Source: Trichopria drosophilae
Lineage: Eukaryota > Arthropoda > Insecta > Hymenoptera > Diapriidae
DNA: 64,000 nucleotides
Direction: 5' to 3'
Assembly (NCBI GenBank): GCA_030407085.1
Contig: CM059586.1
Location: forward strand, 13,348,001-13,412,000
Below the pieces are notes generated by a model. It saw only the letters and a program-made list of their open reading frames with translations. It was not told the origin of the DNA and did no database searches. Shown in pieces: positions 1-13,229 of the stretch. The translations under genes and the position numbers were made by a program. How positions within the stretch are numbered: position 1 is the first letter of the stretch; each line of letters begins with the position of its first letter.

Positions 1-435
1 ATTTTAATTTGCTAGATAAATTTCCATAAACAAAAATTGCTTTTAGTTAAAGAGAAAAGGCTAAAATAAACTGACATATTGGTTAGAATAATCTAAAATC
101 TTCGTCTTTTAACAGGTAATGGAAAGATGGCAACCCCTATGCGTAAAATACTATCTTTTATGGGGCATAAGAATTCTAATACTGGGTAAAAAACACTTTT
201 CTCTGTGTAATATATTAGCCACCGGAACGCAGTTAAAAATTGGAGTTTTAATAACAAAACAATGCACTTGTGCCCGTTTTTTTAAATCCAATGTAACTCA
301 GAGTTGAAGAAGTATATAACATTGCATTTAAGTCAATTTTTATTAAACACTAAGATTCATAAACAAATAAAAAACTAAAAATCGACATTTTTATAGAAGA
401 AATGCAGTCGCTGGCAAATATTCAATTGGATTGAG
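1..435. other. AT-rich non-coding stretch
   Basis: I see no gene here. A 62-codon frame at 119-307 is short, has no recognisable motif and looks like chance in AT-rich DNA. Confidence 0.6.
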
Positions 436-690
436 ATCAAACCGGGTACTCGGGAGTTTTTATGGTTGCTTATGACGAATCTGAACTCAGATTTTGAAAA
501 TTCAACATGGTGGATTAAATATGGCAGACCAAAAATGTAAAAAATTACCGCACTGAGACGAAAGTGGGTAATATGAAATCAAATTCGTAATCAGCAACCT
601 CAAAAAACCCTAAGTACCCAGTTTCATCATCGTCAGGTAAATTTTACCATTTTTGACGGCCATCTTGATCCGCCATTTTAAGTTTTATTT
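436..690. repeat. Foldback fragment of the GGCGGATCC-module family
   Basis: An inverted pair is visible. The left arm at about 436-495 (ACCGGGTACTCGGGAG, then GTTGCTTATGACGAAT) is the reverse complement of about 575-630 (ATTCGTAATCAGCAACC, then TAAGTACCCAG). It is followed by decayed copies of the module AAAATGGCGGATCC (CAACATGGTGGATT near 506, and the reverse form GATCCGCCATTTTAAG near 669). The same module recurs elsewhere in the window, near 4.7, 16.9, 17.75, 20.4, 33.75, 33.87, 36.7, 36.8 and 38.3 kb, so this is a dispersed repeat. Confidence 0.75.
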
Positions 691-986
691 AAAATTCAAA
701 CAAAGCATCATAATACAGAATGGATCATTTATCGTCCTGTATGAAAAAAAATTAAATGATGGGTTTGAGGGGTCATTAAACGATTAAAAAAATCAATTTT
801 TTCTTTCTTCCTTTAAAAGTTAATATATTTTCCGTAGAATACGATAGTAAAACCCCAAAACGGAAATTCAGTCCTTATGTTATTTTTCGACGTTTTTCGA
901 AGACATTTTCTGTATTGTCGTAAGAGATAACTAAAAAACTATTCACCGATCGATTTAAAATGTTATTAATTTCTCGATTAATACAT
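691..986. other. AT-rich non-coding stretch
   Basis: I see no gene, RNA or clear repeat structure here. Confidence 0.5.
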
Positions 987-1153
987 ACACTGCAAAAACG
1001 GGTGTATTATTTTGAGGCACTTTCGTCCTCATTTTAAGACGTTTTTGGGTGTATTATAGAAAAGCGTTATAAATGTTTTCTTTTGAAACGCTAGAAGTGT
1101 CTTCAATCGCAATCTGAATGTACTGCTAGTTGATACATAACCTAAAAGTGTTT
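987..1153 (+). mobile_element. Short non-autonomous element, family M1, copy 1
   Basis: This segment starts ACACTGCAAAAACGGGTGT and ends CCTAAAAGTGTTT. It is closely matched, in the opposite orientation, by 54926-55095, and the similarity stops sharply at both boundaries. Shared blocks include AAGACGTTTTTGGGTGT and CTTCAATCGCAATCTGAATG. The two ends are not obvious inverted repeats of each other, so the transposon class is uncertain; this may be half of a longer foldback element. Confidence 0.75.
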
Positions 1154-4100
1154 GATATTTATAATAAAATTGATCAACAATCGTGTTCTCTTTGCAATTT
1201 TGGAGCTAATTGCTTTGAAGTCTTAATTAATGTGATTATATATCGGATTTACAAACGCACATTTTATATTGAAAATCATATCTTGCTATAATAAATAATT
1301 TTACAAAATTTTCGTTCTTGCAAAAATGGTAAAGCTCGTATTCTTTTCATTTTTTAAACAATCTCCCCTTAAAAAGTAAAATTCAAATTGTCGGAAAAAA
1401 GATGATGCACAAAAAAGTCAATAATGTAGAAAAATAAATAGTTAAGTTTGATTGTTAACAGTGTTTACAAAATGTAATATTCATCTATGGCAATGCTCAT
1501 ATTTTATGTTTTCGAGGACTCTTTAGTGATTGTTGATGAAGAAATTAAAACAAAATTACACATAACCTGTACTTATCTAAAGAATGTGGGAAAAATACAG
1601 ATCACTACTTTTTTTTCTTCTTCTACATGTTTTGGAGAGAAAACATTTTTCTAATTTTAAGGTTATATTATTAATTTTTCGTAACATTTATGAAACATGC
1701 TCCCCATTGTGCCTTAAATTTTATGACTTTTTTTACAGTGATATACAATTAATTGTTTATTAATAATTCAAACAATTTCACGCATTTAAAAAGAGTGTAT
1801 TAAATTCTTATAGTGATTTTCATGAAACTAACACTAATATTATTTCTGAATTCGTTAAGTTACTTTTGTTTCAAAAGTAATTTATTAATACTATGTATGT
1901 ACCATAGATGTAGGGGGAAATACCATTACTTTACCACGTGTCTGCTGCACAGAGTGTATCTATTGATCTTTTGAAAACCGCAAGAGTTTCAAATTAAATC
2001 CTACCGATTGCTGGAACCAACAAACTTCTGAATTACGAAAGTGAAATGATAAATTATTTATATGTTGATAATACTGTTTTTGTGTGATTAATTATATTAG
2101 GCAATAAGATTCAATATCGCACTGAGAAAAATTCGTTAAAATAGTAATAATCTTTTACCTATTAAAAGTTAAAATACCATGTATCAACAACAACAAAATT
2201 GTTTACATGCGACTGTAAAACAAAATAGAGTAACTACAAATGTAAATGTAATTTCCAAGAATTAACTTCTCAATTCCCGAGTTTATCTAACATAAACAAC
2301 AATTTTATTTATTAATTGGGAACATTATTAAACTATTAATAATTATATTAGATAAAATGGGAAATAAATTTCTTTTTCCAAAACTCAAGAAACAAATTTT
2401 ATGAAATTTTTTACTTGCTCTTTAGTATTTTATTTTGTTTCTGAAAACGAGTATTCGTTGGTATTTAACATAAAATACTCATAAGTTCGTTAAAAAACGT
2501 CGCAAAAAACGGGCATTAATTGTCAGTTAAATTATTCTATTGTTTTTCATTTTAAGTTGGTAAGAAATTCACAATAGATTTAAAAAATCAAAGTTTATCT
2601 CATTTGTTTTTTATCCATAACTAGAATTAACCATATTTTTTAAAAAGAGAGATTTATTAAGATGAGGATTATGTAAATATATCTTACTAGTAGCCCGAAA
2701 TTAAAATCATTCTTTCATAATTTAATAATACTAACAATAATTATCGATATTAAAATTTTACTTACAAAAACTATTGTTTTTCTTCGGCCAAATGGTCCAG
2801 AAAATTTTGTAATGTTAAATATAATAAGAACTCTTCCTTAAAAATGTTTAACGAGAAATAAGATTTCAGGATCATTCAATTCAATAAATGAAACAACAAT
2901 ATGAAATTTTGGCATCTTTTATGATTTAGTGAAATATAATAAGGCAAAGATCTACTAAAAATCATCATATTTGTTATTTTTATAATATTAACCAGAATTC
3001 TACTGTGGATATCACTAAAGTTTCATTTCTTTTGGCACTTTGTACAAAGTTTCTCATCATATATGAAACGAAAATCATTGTCTCACGAAATACCTTCACG
3101 TGATGTTAGTCTTAAATCTAGAAACTCTGGCGTCATAAATTTTAAACTGTCACTTTACAATTTAGCAGACTCCTCTTGATGTATAGAAAAAATAGTCACA
3201 TTTTATGTACATTGGACAGTGTTCTAGAGATCAAAACTAGCGGCGATCTTTTGGTTTTAGCTTTTAGATACAAAGTACACGTACGATATTGTACACAGGC
3301 AGTAAATTCTGCCATTTTGTCAGACATATGGAAATAATATTTACCGCAATACAATGTAGAAATCTGGTATTATTTCAAGGTATTCACAGAATATTGATTC
3401 CATTACATGAAGTCTACCGAAATACTTCAGGAATAATTTTAGCTTTTACAAAATAACTTATTTGTACGTGTCAAATAAAAACGAAATAGAAAATTACTTT
3501 TGAAAAATTTGTCTAACAAAAACTTGAACGCCATCTCGTAATCGACTTGCGTTATTACGCACAGAGCGGCAAAGTAATGAGGTTTAATTATTTTTATAGG
3601 TGTAATAAGTCAAACATGTATTAGCTGTTTTTCGTAAGGATGAGATCTTTAAATGACTAATCAGTTACTTATTAATAATGTAATACATTAGTTCTAATAA
3701 TAAGCAATTGTATTGTGATAACAAGAGTCGGATTTGCAGCAAAGAAATGTGAAAGATCCTTTAAAAAAGTGTATAAGAACAATTATTATATCTTGGTAAT
3801 CATTCACGCTCTTCATCTAGTCAAAGGCATTAATTCAAATGGTCGACGTATAAAATATTTACGTTCAAGTCGCCATGTGCTAAGATGGCCGATTCATGGA
3901 TACCCTGTACTGTAACTGATAATTCTATTCCCATGAAAAGAACGTAACTTATTGTAGGCATGTACAAATTATTCTTATTAATGAAGTGTACCAGAATTAA
4001 TTAAGGACAAAAAGAATTTGTAAACCAATTATAACTACATTTTCCTTAATATTTTACTTATAAAAACATAATATTTAATCATTTAAAAATGACTCTAGTG

Positions 4101-4218
4101 AATTTCCATGGAAAGTTAGGGTACATTATTGCGATCATTTGTGTACCAATTGTTTTTTATTGTACACGTGTACGAAAGTTAAAAAATTCAGTTTTATTAT
4201 TTTGATGTTTTAAAACGA
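1154..4218. other. Long AT-rich non-coding stretch
   Basis: About 3 kb with frequent stops in all frames. A 66-codon frame at 3715-3915 lacks any recognisable motif. A segment starting CACTGAGAAAAATTCG near 2120 resembles the termini of other small elements in the window, but I could not find its partner end. Confidence 0.5.
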
Positions 4219-4250
4219 TTTAATCCTTTGAGGACCAAATGTACATAAAC
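4219..4250 (+). repeat. Possible solo terminus of a TTAA-type element
   Basis: TTTAATCCTTTGAGGACC followed by AAATGTACA resembles the left terminus of the TTAA-flanked foldback at 36361 (CCCTTTAAGTTCCAAATG). I found no partner end downstream, so this is at best a truncated relative. A short (TTAG)n run follows at about 4258-4275. Confidence 0.3.
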
Positions 4251-4605
4251 TTTAATTTAGTTAGTTAGTTAGTTTCATTTTACGCTACTTTTGAGTAGTA
4301 AAGCGCAGTAAAAAAATGTTGGAATGGACGTTTTTTATTGTCCAAACCCTACTCCTTCGACTGGTATATCCAAAAATGCTGTAAATTTAAAAATAAAAAA
4401 ATTACCATCATTTATTTAACAAAATTCAGAAATTTTGTAGTATTCTTTAGCTAATCATTACTTTTTTATCATTTTCCGAATTAGAATACCTGAGATGTTT
4501 ATAAATGTCGAGTTAGAAGTGTTTGGGCTAAAAAATAGAGGTAGTGCAAACAATTAAATTTCAAAATGGCGACTTAAAAATGGGTGCTAAAATAGGTTTT
4601 TTTTC

Positions 4606-4955
4606 AAAATTATAGTCGCGTGTACTGAGTCGACTGACCCGAATGAAATCACTTCAAACTTGGTTCCCGGGTTTTTTTGCTTCCGCTGACTCCAAATTAG
4701 ATTTCAAAAATTCAAAATGGTAGATCCCATATGACTAACGTATTTACTAAAATCAAACAAAATCAATTCATTGTTGGTACTTAGTAGTTTTTGGTGTAAC
4801 CAAATTTTATATCCGAATTATGGATCCACTATTTTGAATTTTTAAAAATTAACATCAGATTTGGTCTCAACGACTCCAAAAACCGCCCGGGAACCAAGTT
4901 TGAAGTGACTTCATTTGGATCAGTTGATGAAATACATGCGACTATGATTTTGAAA
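4606..4955. mobile_element. Foldback element with GGATCC-module core
   Basis: The arms are 4606-4672 and about 4885-4955. The left arm carries CACTTCAAACTTGGTTCCCG and the right arm carries its reverse complement CGGGAACCAAGTTTGAAGTG. The interior holds two inverted copies of the dispersed module (TCAAAATGGTAGATCCCATA and TATGGATCCACTATTTTGAA). There is no coding capacity. Element ends and target duplication are not resolved. Confidence 0.85.
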
Positions 4956-4968
4956 AAGAATCGACTTC

Positions 4969-5162
4969 GGTGAGTAATTTTGACTAAATATGTGGTTGCC
5001 GATTAGCACTTAAATGTCAATGCAACTACAAATTAGTGCTTCCAACTACATCATGATACCGATTCAACAACATTTAGTTAATTCAACAAAAATGTAGTTA
5101 GCATTACCGAATATTTGCGGTACCACATATTTGATAAATATTACTAATTTTTGTTCTCAGTG
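4969..5162. mobile_element. Small foldback (MITE-like) element
   Basis: The left end (TGAGTAATTTTGACTAAATA, then TGTGGTTGCC) is inverted at the right (GGTACCACATATTTG ... TACTAATTTTTGTTCTCAG). It abuts the foldback on its left, which suggests serial insertion. No coding sequence is present. Confidence 0.6.
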
Positions 5163-6100
5163 TAATCGGAAAAAAATGAAATTCACAGAAAAAAATAATT
5201 AGTAGATTCTTCCCAAAGCTTAAGTAAAATTTACCGAAAAAGTTCAGTTACCATTTTTTACAAAAATAATTAATAGAACAATCCTAATTTTCTGCAGTTT
5301 ATCTGAAATTTATCTTTTAAATACTAGATTAACACCAATGATGTATTAAAATCTTTTCCAAGCAAACAAATTCGGATAATTTTTATATTTAATATAACTG
5401 GTATCAATTTTCTTGTGAGTGCTGTTATAGAATATCTAGCCTAGTTTTTCATGAATCTTTGATTAAACATCATTTAAAAACTTATTACGTAAAGGCTAGA
5501 ATACTATTTATTTATATTCTGTAATAAATTTTGCTTTTGAATGAGACTCGGGGAATTTTACATAATTAAGTTTAGAAAATTCTGCTCATGATTTTTTTCC
5601 GTGTTGTTGGTTTTACCATCTAAATAGGACTGGCTATCTAATTTGTCGAGGTCACTATTTAGATAGTAAAATTAACTAAAAAACGACGACTGTCTTATTC
5701 TACTATATGTTATTTAAATTGAAATCGGCGAAAGTCACTGCAAACAAGTGTATATACACTGATTCGTAGTGACTTTCATTGGTTTAAATTTAAAGAGTAG
5801 TTAGTAGTTCCGAATTCTTTTTTTTATGTATAAGCAAATTGCCCAATATTCTCGATGATAGTAAAATGGATAATGTGCCTTCAATTTACTTTCCGCCTTC
5901 ATTATATGTCTCAGATTATATGACACATACTTTGAGACGTTTATTGACAATTTTGAGGTGTGCAATATCTTCGAATAAGACACACTTCAGACACTTTTGC
6001 AGACTTCTCTCCAGCAGTTGGATATGTTTGGGAATCCCATCTTTCCCTCACAATAAAAGCATTTAACATATAATAACAAATAAAAATAAAAAATGAAAAT
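5163..6100. other. AT-rich non-coding stretch with a small palindrome
   Basis: No gene. At 5610-5672 a palindrome pairs TTTTACCATCTAAATAG with CTATTTAGATAGTAAAA. The same motif recurs at 60157-60217 and in weaker form near 11.5 kb, so it belongs to a small dispersed palindromic family. Overlapping 60-75-codon frames on both strands (5801-6066) look spurious. Confidence 0.5.
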
Positions 6101-6660
6101 TAGTTATTCGACCAATGTAGCTTAGGGAAAATGGAAGCGAACAGGAAAGGTGGACCACCGTCGTGTGGGTGGCTGGTCGCCACAAAGGTGTGGCTTTCTC
6201 CATGGGCTCCGTGAATGGCAGGACTCCAAGACGCACTATATGGGGGAACAACGGTCATGTATATGTGCATGTGTATATATACCCACGATTGGCCAGAGAC
6301 CCTCTACGGGCCTAATCTAATCCTCGACGGAAAAAAACGACTCTCTCTTTCTTTCCTTTGAAACAGCTTTTTATCTTTTTTTTTGAACGAGACGGGTCGC
6401 CCCGAATTCCGTGCTTGTTTTCGGTAAAATCGGGAACACTGATTTGAACTTTGGGAAATAGCTTTTACGACGGCAGAACAGTATCTGGTCCTCGGATTCC
6501 TATGCGATCTAAAAATACGCTGACGATTTATTTTTTAAGCCGAGACGAGCGGGAATCCACGCTTATGTATACGAAACGCGTCGGTACACCAGGTGTATTT
6601 ATTCTAAAATGTGTCGCGGAATTTGAAACCGAGACGTGATTTTATAAAAATTCTCGACGC
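6101..6660. other. GC-richer island, apparently single copy
   Basis: The base composition rises clearly (for example ACCACCGTCGTGTGGGTGGC near 6155) and no repeat family of this window is present. A pyrimidine-rich tract lies near 6340-6380. A frame at 6451-6639 (62 codons) lacks recognisable domains. This could be a conserved non-coding element, a UTR or intronic sequence. Confidence 0.4.
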
Positions 6661-7800
6661 GCTGAATTATTTTGGTTATTTTAAAAATATCCAAAGACAA
6701 ATGCGGTTAGGCAGTGCCCCAATATTGGTCCGCAATTATGCTGGCACAAGAGGTAACAGTTTTGTATCAGTTACGTAACTGTTACTTTTGTGTATTCGAT
6801 CTAATTCGAAGTTCGTCTTAAGTGAATTTTGTGATTTTTACGAGTTTTCTTATTTTGTTAGCTGAATAAATATTATGTTTTTGTCCACTTTAAATTGTGT
6901 TTTATTCAAATAATTTCTTAAACTGAATTTTGGAGTTCGACTTATTAAAAGCTAATCCCTTATTGTCATATTTATGACTTGTAAACAGAGAAACAAAACT
7001 ACTTTTAAAAAGCAACGGAAAATTTGGAATAGACTTCGAGAATGAGAAAAAATACTATTCCTATAAAAATGGCCAAAAATTTCTTAGAATTTTTACTATT
7101 GGGATAGTAAAAATTATCAAAAATGTTGAAATGTTTATGAGAAATCATTTTTTTCGTTCTAGAAATCTGTTAAAATTATAATTTGGATGGTAAAATTTGT
7201 CATCTTGTATAAATGCTGATCCTGACTTAGTTCATATAGATTATCATTAATGTTATTTCGTGTATTGCCTTTATTACGTACTTGAGCTATTAGAAAGGGA
7301 GCTATTCAAAATTAGTATGTTTTGTTATGAAAAAAGAGACAATGAGCTTTGCTGAAGTAGCTTCAGACTGATAACTTCCATTAACGAATGAACGTCATAT
7401 TTCATCTTTTGTAATAAAATTGTTATAAATTGGCTACGAATTTGATATTTTCCTACAATCATGGAGGCTCGTCCACTTATTTCGAGTAGAATAATTTCTG
7501 AATGAACGACGATTTACGACGATTATTTACGACGATTGATTTACTAATGTTAGTTTGACATTTGAATTCAACGACTAAATAAGACGCTTGAATGATAATT
7601 ATTAAACGAAGAAAAGAAGAGAATAAACAATTTCCCAAGAATTAACAAATTAAAAACTACAAGATTTTGAGGACAACTTTTCAAAAGAGTACATTTTGAA
7701 TTCATTATATACGATTAAGTAAGATATTGCTTAAATTTTTACTGAGAAGATTTTAAAATCAAATAATTTTTGTGAGGTCAATTTACTCTTTGAATGAGTA
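6661..7800. other. AT-rich non-coding stretch
   Basis: No gene recognised. A short hairpin near 6752-6780 pairs GTAACAGTT with AACTGTTAC. Confidence 0.5.
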
Positions 7801-7839
7801 AACGTTAACGATGAATTTGGCACAAATTTCATCTATTAA

Positions 7840-8423
7840 AAACAAATTAAAAACTGGCATGCAATTTTGGCTCTTCATAAATTAATATTTGAAAATGATA
7901 GAGATAGAAAACATCATTCTAGGCTACGAAAATTTAAAGGGTTTGATTGTTTACATGGTCCGGATAAGTTTCGTGAAAAAATATTTTAGATATTGATTAT
8001 TCCGGTAACAATGAACAACTGCGAGAAAGAATAAATGACTGTTTAATTGATTTGAATCAATTGATAACAGTTGATGCTGAAGAAGATGATGCTGAATCAG
8101 AAGACGATGAACAAAATTAAGATGGTGGAGGAAATTCTCAAGAAATTGTTATTACTGATGATATTGAGGAAGAATTAATTGAAGAAAATTTTCTAGAGCT
8201 GAACCTCAACGAAAAATATGACTCGCATTTGTTTACTATCTACGAAATACATGCTATCGAAAATACTTATAATTCATCGTGTGTCATAGAAGCTACATAG
8301 TTTTCCAATAGTTGCAAAGCCTGTCATAGTCCAGTCATGGTTCAAACATCCCGAGAAAATCTGATTTACACAGCATGTGGCTCCCAGACGATTTTGACTA
8401 GAAATATTCATGATTCACTGCAT
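7840..8423 (+). pseudogene. Decayed protein-coding sequence, unknown product, probably transposon-derived
   Basis: One frame is open from 7840 to a stop at 7987. After a one-base shift another runs from about 7980 to 8423, broken only by in-frame stops at 8118, 8298 and 8424. Open runs of 40-60 codons in one frame are much longer than expected in such AT-rich DNA. The translation looks like real protein: NWHAILALHKLIFENDRDRK early, then NEQLRERINDCLIDLNQLI, a strongly acidic stretch (AEEDDAESEDDEQ) and a Cys/His patch (CKACHSPV) near the end. I do not recognise the family. A transposase or other mobile-element protein is likely because the window is otherwise mobile-element rich, but that is inference. 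No start codon or upstream exon is evident. Confidence 0.5.
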
Positions 8424-8704
8424 TGAATTCGAAAATTTATGTTCACATGATACATCTACAAGTAAGGTCGGAATTCACATGTTCTTCTAGGATTTTGAAA
8501 CACTCATGATGTACTCAGAAGCCCCAGATTTCTGCGAACAAAATAAGGAATTCAAAGCATCATTTGCAAATTTAAATTATATCCGTATTAAAATAATATA
8601 TTTTAATATATTCTAATATTTATGTTTATTTTGTAAAGCAACACTTAATTCATACATTTTTTAAATGAATGTTTCATTACATGTTAAATTAGGAGACAAA
8701 TGTA

Positions 8705-9088
8705 CACTAAGAAAAAAATAATTAAAATAACCGGAATTCTGGGTGGCTTAACCAGAAATAATGTTGGTGTAACTAGAGCGATTGTTAAAACAATTATTTT
8801 TCTAATTAAACTACTTAAACATTTTTAAATTTCGATTTGTTTTTTAAATTTTAATGCCAAATGCCATCTTGAGGATTGCCATGTTGACTTTTGAAAATAA
8901 ACTGTACCACATTGAAGCTTAAATATTTGTGACAAGTTATTTATAGCCATTTGAGATATTCTAATGCAGGAAATGATAACAAAATTTAGTTACTCTAGTT
9001 GTTTTAGAATACAATATTCTGTTACATTTAATGTCATAATAAATATCGCAGAATACAAAATTTAAAAAATAATTTTTTTCTTTAGAGA
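8705..9088. mobile_element. Foldback MITE with CACTAAGAAAAAAA-type termini
   Basis: The left end CACTAAGAAAAAAATAATT is mirrored at about 9068-9088 (AATTTTTTTCTTTAGAG). Internally GTAACTAGAGCGATTGTTAA is inverted as TTAGTTACTCTAGTTGTTTT. TA precedes the left end. No coding sequence. The terminus resembles that of the element at 19175. Confidence 0.7.
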
Positions 9089-10135
9089 TTATCCATCAGT
9101 AAAAGAAAAAATAACCTATGTCAATTAATTATTAATTATTAATTGTCAATAGCTTTAATGATTTTGCAAGAAGAAAGTATAAGTATTTTCTTCAATGGAA
9201 TTTAAAACGTAAATACTATCAATTTGTTAAACCGGGTATAAAAATTACTGTGGAACATAATTAACTATGGAACGTGATAATTGCTAATAAAATCAATAAA
9301 AAAAGGCATTTTATTTGTATTTTTCAAATGTAATGAGACAACAAGGTTAGATAAGTGTGGACAAAAATATTTGCAATTGTGATATAATGTTACTGCATTT
9401 CAGAATGGCAATTAACAGAAGTAATTTAGTTGCTAACTTAATCTGGATTGTTATAACATTAGTATTTATTTCACTTTATAATATTCACGCCTACATTCAA
9501 TTTAATTTTTTGGTATAGATTGTGTTTCGAATAGGTAGTACACTGATTATTTTTAAGCAATACTATTCAACTAATATAATAATATCCACAATTATTAATT
9601 TTTATATCTCTTTTTTCTATTAAGTACAGTTCACATAACTATCAAGTTAACTATTTTATTTTCTATTCTGAATTTAAAAGGAAGATTGTTTATTAATTGC
9701 ATTGTTTGTAAATTAGGTTAAATTAGGCACTGTTAAAACTCCAAAAATGTTTTCGCACTTTGTAAAGTTTTTTTACGTGCACTTTGCATCAGTACATATA
9801 ATCAGGATGTTTGTAAAATAACAAAATTAAACAAAATGTTCAATTTTACGAGAATAGCTTTTCTAAACTTATTTCATTTCCTAGATTAAATATGTTGGTG
9901 CAAATCGTACAATATTTCGTTCACAACGAGGTAAATTGAGTTTTTTACGGTTTTAATACACCACAACAACGAGGTAAACTCAGCTTTTTATTGAATTCGA
10001 GATGCAATAATAGCAGTTATTAATTCCCCTCGAAGAAAAATTGATAGTTAAATAAAAAGATTAATAAACAACGCAATTCACAAAGACTACAGTAATTAAC
10101 AGCGAACACTCCTTAGTAAATAATCATTATTGCAC
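9089..10135. other. AT-rich non-coding stretch
   Basis: No gene. A short tandem duplication with a period of about 42 bp (CAACGAGGTAAA) is visible at 9922-9995. Confidence 0.5.
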
Positions 10136-10345
10136 GTCCCAAGGAATTTATAACCCTTTCGATATTTTTTGTATTGAATTTATGGTAATTTTTATCGTGA
10201 ATAATTTTCTTATTTACGATGACGATTTGAAACGTACGCACGGAGTAGTCGTTTAATCGTTGATAAAATGCCGTGATGAATAAAGCTGTGCCTAATCGAA
10301 TTAGAATGTGGCTTTAATTGCTATCTAGATAGCTATTAATAGTAG
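10136..10345. other. Possible conserved non-coding element
   Basis: This is a non-repeat block with TAAT-type homeodomain-like motifs, a TTTATGG box and a perfect palindrome GCTATCTAGATAGC near 10320. It has more CG dinucleotides than its surroundings. Conservation is inferred from texture only; no comparison was possible. Confidence 0.25.
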
Positions 10346-12060
10346 TTTGATGACTATAAATTAGTACCTTGAATATATTGTATAAAAATGGCATGTTACT
10401 TAAAAAATGTTACTAATTTTAATGTGTGAACACTTTTTCTGTTTTTAGAATTTAGTTATACATGCATTTAAAGCAATTTTAATAAACAAAGTAGGAAGTA
10501 CATTAAATAATCTTTTATGTAAAGGTAACAGTGCGTGCCATCGCATTTCAAATTATCTTCCGTTTGAAGATACAAAAATAAAGTGCATTCTGACTAAGTA
10601 ATAACTGTAAGTTTATGGGCGTAACCTTACGCCATTTTACATCACCTTTACTGCGTTCTCATTGTAATGAACTTAAATGGATGCATGAAAACCTTTCTTA
10701 AGGTTCCAAAAGTAAGTAAGTATTTAAAATTGAGGTTTATTTATTGATAATTTAAAGAATTCGGTGTTTTCATTTTTTTGTCAATTACTATAAGCAAGAC
10801 TAAGAGTGATTATGTAACATGTTACAAGCAACCAGATACATATTACAATTGATCTAGTTTAACTATGTATTTAGTAATATTGCCAAGAATGTTATACATA
10901 TAGTATATATTTTAAAATTTAGTATATTTTATTAGCATTGAACTAAAGTGTTGAATAAACGAAGAAATACTCTTCAATGACTAATTTATTTAGCATAGTC
11001 GCACATACTCTAAATAGAAAGTACAGAAAAATTAAATTATTTATAATGCGTATTGGATATTTTTTAATTAAAACTTTATAAATTTAGTCAGTTGTATTTA
11101 ACTTTTGCAATATTTAATATTTTCGATATTTCTAAGGCCATTTCTACCAGATTTTTTTTGTTTTGTTAAGAGAATTATATTTCTCCTAAATTATCTAACA
11201 ACAATTTTATTTCCATTCATTTCAATCATTATTACTAAACTATTATGCACTAAAATGTAAAAAATATTGGTTGAAAACTTCCAGCAAATGCTGCAAAATT
11301 ATAGTGCTGACTATAAAATTAAAATAAAATGTTAAATTACAACAAAATACTTCTACGAAATAAAATGTAATGCGAAATAAATTTAAATAATTATATAAAT
11401 ACATTTTTTAAATTAATTTTTGAAATACATTTTTTTATAATTTTTTTGCCACTAATGAATTTTTAAAAACTTTGGAAGTGGTAGTAGGATCGGACACAAC
11501 TACGTTTTTTAGTTAGTTATACTATTTAAATCGTAGTTTTGACTATCTAATTTGTGACTATTAAATGAGCAGATTATAATGGTTGTTTCTTATCCTGTTC
11601 TCTAGTTAGCAGTTTCAACTATATAATTTTTTTTCGTTTAGTAAATTTGCCCATCTTTTATAATTTTATTACACCAAATGAACTACTTTCTAATGCATAA
11701 ACCATTTTTATGGTTGTGATAAGTAAATTAATATATTACCAGTCATTATTTCTATCTTAAAGGGACTTTGTCTAGATATTTTATAAATAAACGTTTGTTG
11801 TTCTATTAACTAAATACGTATATCACAGTTAAAGACACTTCTTAAATTAAATTTACTAATTTCGTAGTTGTTTTAAATATTTTTCCCCCTTCATATCGTA
11901 ATTGAAATCACGTCACATAGACTACTATTCCTATTAATACATTGTAATAATTTCACAACATACCAGAGGTATTAAAATTTCATATTTAAACCGTGAGAAC
12001 TACTTTACATACTTACTTAATTAGTACATGTATAAATAATAGAAACGCCCAATATCTAAT
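10346..12060. other. AT-rich non-coding stretch
   Basis: No gene recognised. A weak member of the TAGTTTTACTATCTAAATAG palindrome family lies near 11500-11600. Confidence 0.5.
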
Positions 12061-12900
12061 CAAATTAACCAATCGCATTCGAAATATTATACCTACGTTT
12101 TTCGAAACTAAAATTGGGGTGTAAACGTCCAATAGCTCGAGGAGAAATCGCAGTCGATTAAAAATATTTTACTGATTAAATTCGACATATAAAATCGAAA
12201 AAATACATGGTATTTCGTGACAAGTAAGGAATGTTTTGGCAAAAATTCAGCTATCCTATTAATATCACTCTTGAATATTTCATCGAAATCCCCCTACCCC
12301 GCTGTTCACTTGGAAGGATCGAGCTAAGAAATGCAGGAATAAGCGAAATACTTTGTCCCACGACGACGAAAAAGAACGGAAGGAGGTAAAATCGGTATTT
12401 TACGAGCCACGAGGATTCGTAATGGAAGCCACCGATTCTTTTGCTCAGACTCCATCGGATGGGGAACGCGTGCACACGGATCCGAGGTCGCAATTGCATA
12501 TTTTCCGCCCGCCCCCATCCTCCTCAAAATCGCATATCACTCCCCGGGCGCACCGTTGCGATCCAATTTATACGTAGGATTATTCCAGCAGCCTCTGGGG
12601 CTACCCCCCCCCCCCCAAGGATGTAATAGCGAATCGCGTCGCAGCTGGAATTCGCGACGGCTTCCGGCCCGGGAAAGCGTCGAGACGTTTTCCTTGCTAC
12701 CGTAGATTCCACGTCGGAAAATCGCGCAAGTCGATCGGGGCGTTCTCTTGTTCAGACGACGAATTATTTCGAATTCCAAAATATCGTTGGGGCGATATCC
12801 TACGTGTACTGCACGTCCCTCGAGAGAATTTGATCGTTACTGGGACGGAAATTCGCAGAGTAAGCGGATGCTTGAAAATTCATGAAGGAAAAATGCAAAC
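12061..12900. other. GC-rich island with a 13-C tract
   Basis: A GC-rich, CG-containing block with a run of 13 C at 12604-12616. Frames of 61-82 codons are open on both strands and in several phases (12251-12779), which is what GC-rich non-coding DNA produces, and none carries a recognisable domain. Candidates are an intronic regulatory island, promoter or UTR. No repeat of this window is present in it. Confidence 0.4.
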
Positions 12901-13229
12901 ATCGTTCCGGTCATTTCGGGGGAGATACATACATTAAATTTTCAAAAAATATTTCATCTACTTATTTTCATAATATATCCTCTAAATCAGTCGATAATGA
13001 AAGTCGGACAGTTATATTTAAAAAAAAATTTAGTTAGAAATGATTGTTTGAGATGTTCCTATCACCTCGGCCAAAAAATTTCGCAAAAAGCTCAAAAGAG
13101 GCCGTTGTGTGTAAAAACAGATTTATAGTTTTCTAATTGAGAATATGATATTTGGTTCAAAAGTAGTCGTCTTCAGTAGAACTTCCTTCATTTTAAGTTG
13201 ACCATGATTTATGCAATGCATTAATTTAT
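12901..13229. other. AT-rich spacer before the satellite
   Basis: No gene or repeat recognised. Confidence 0.5.
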
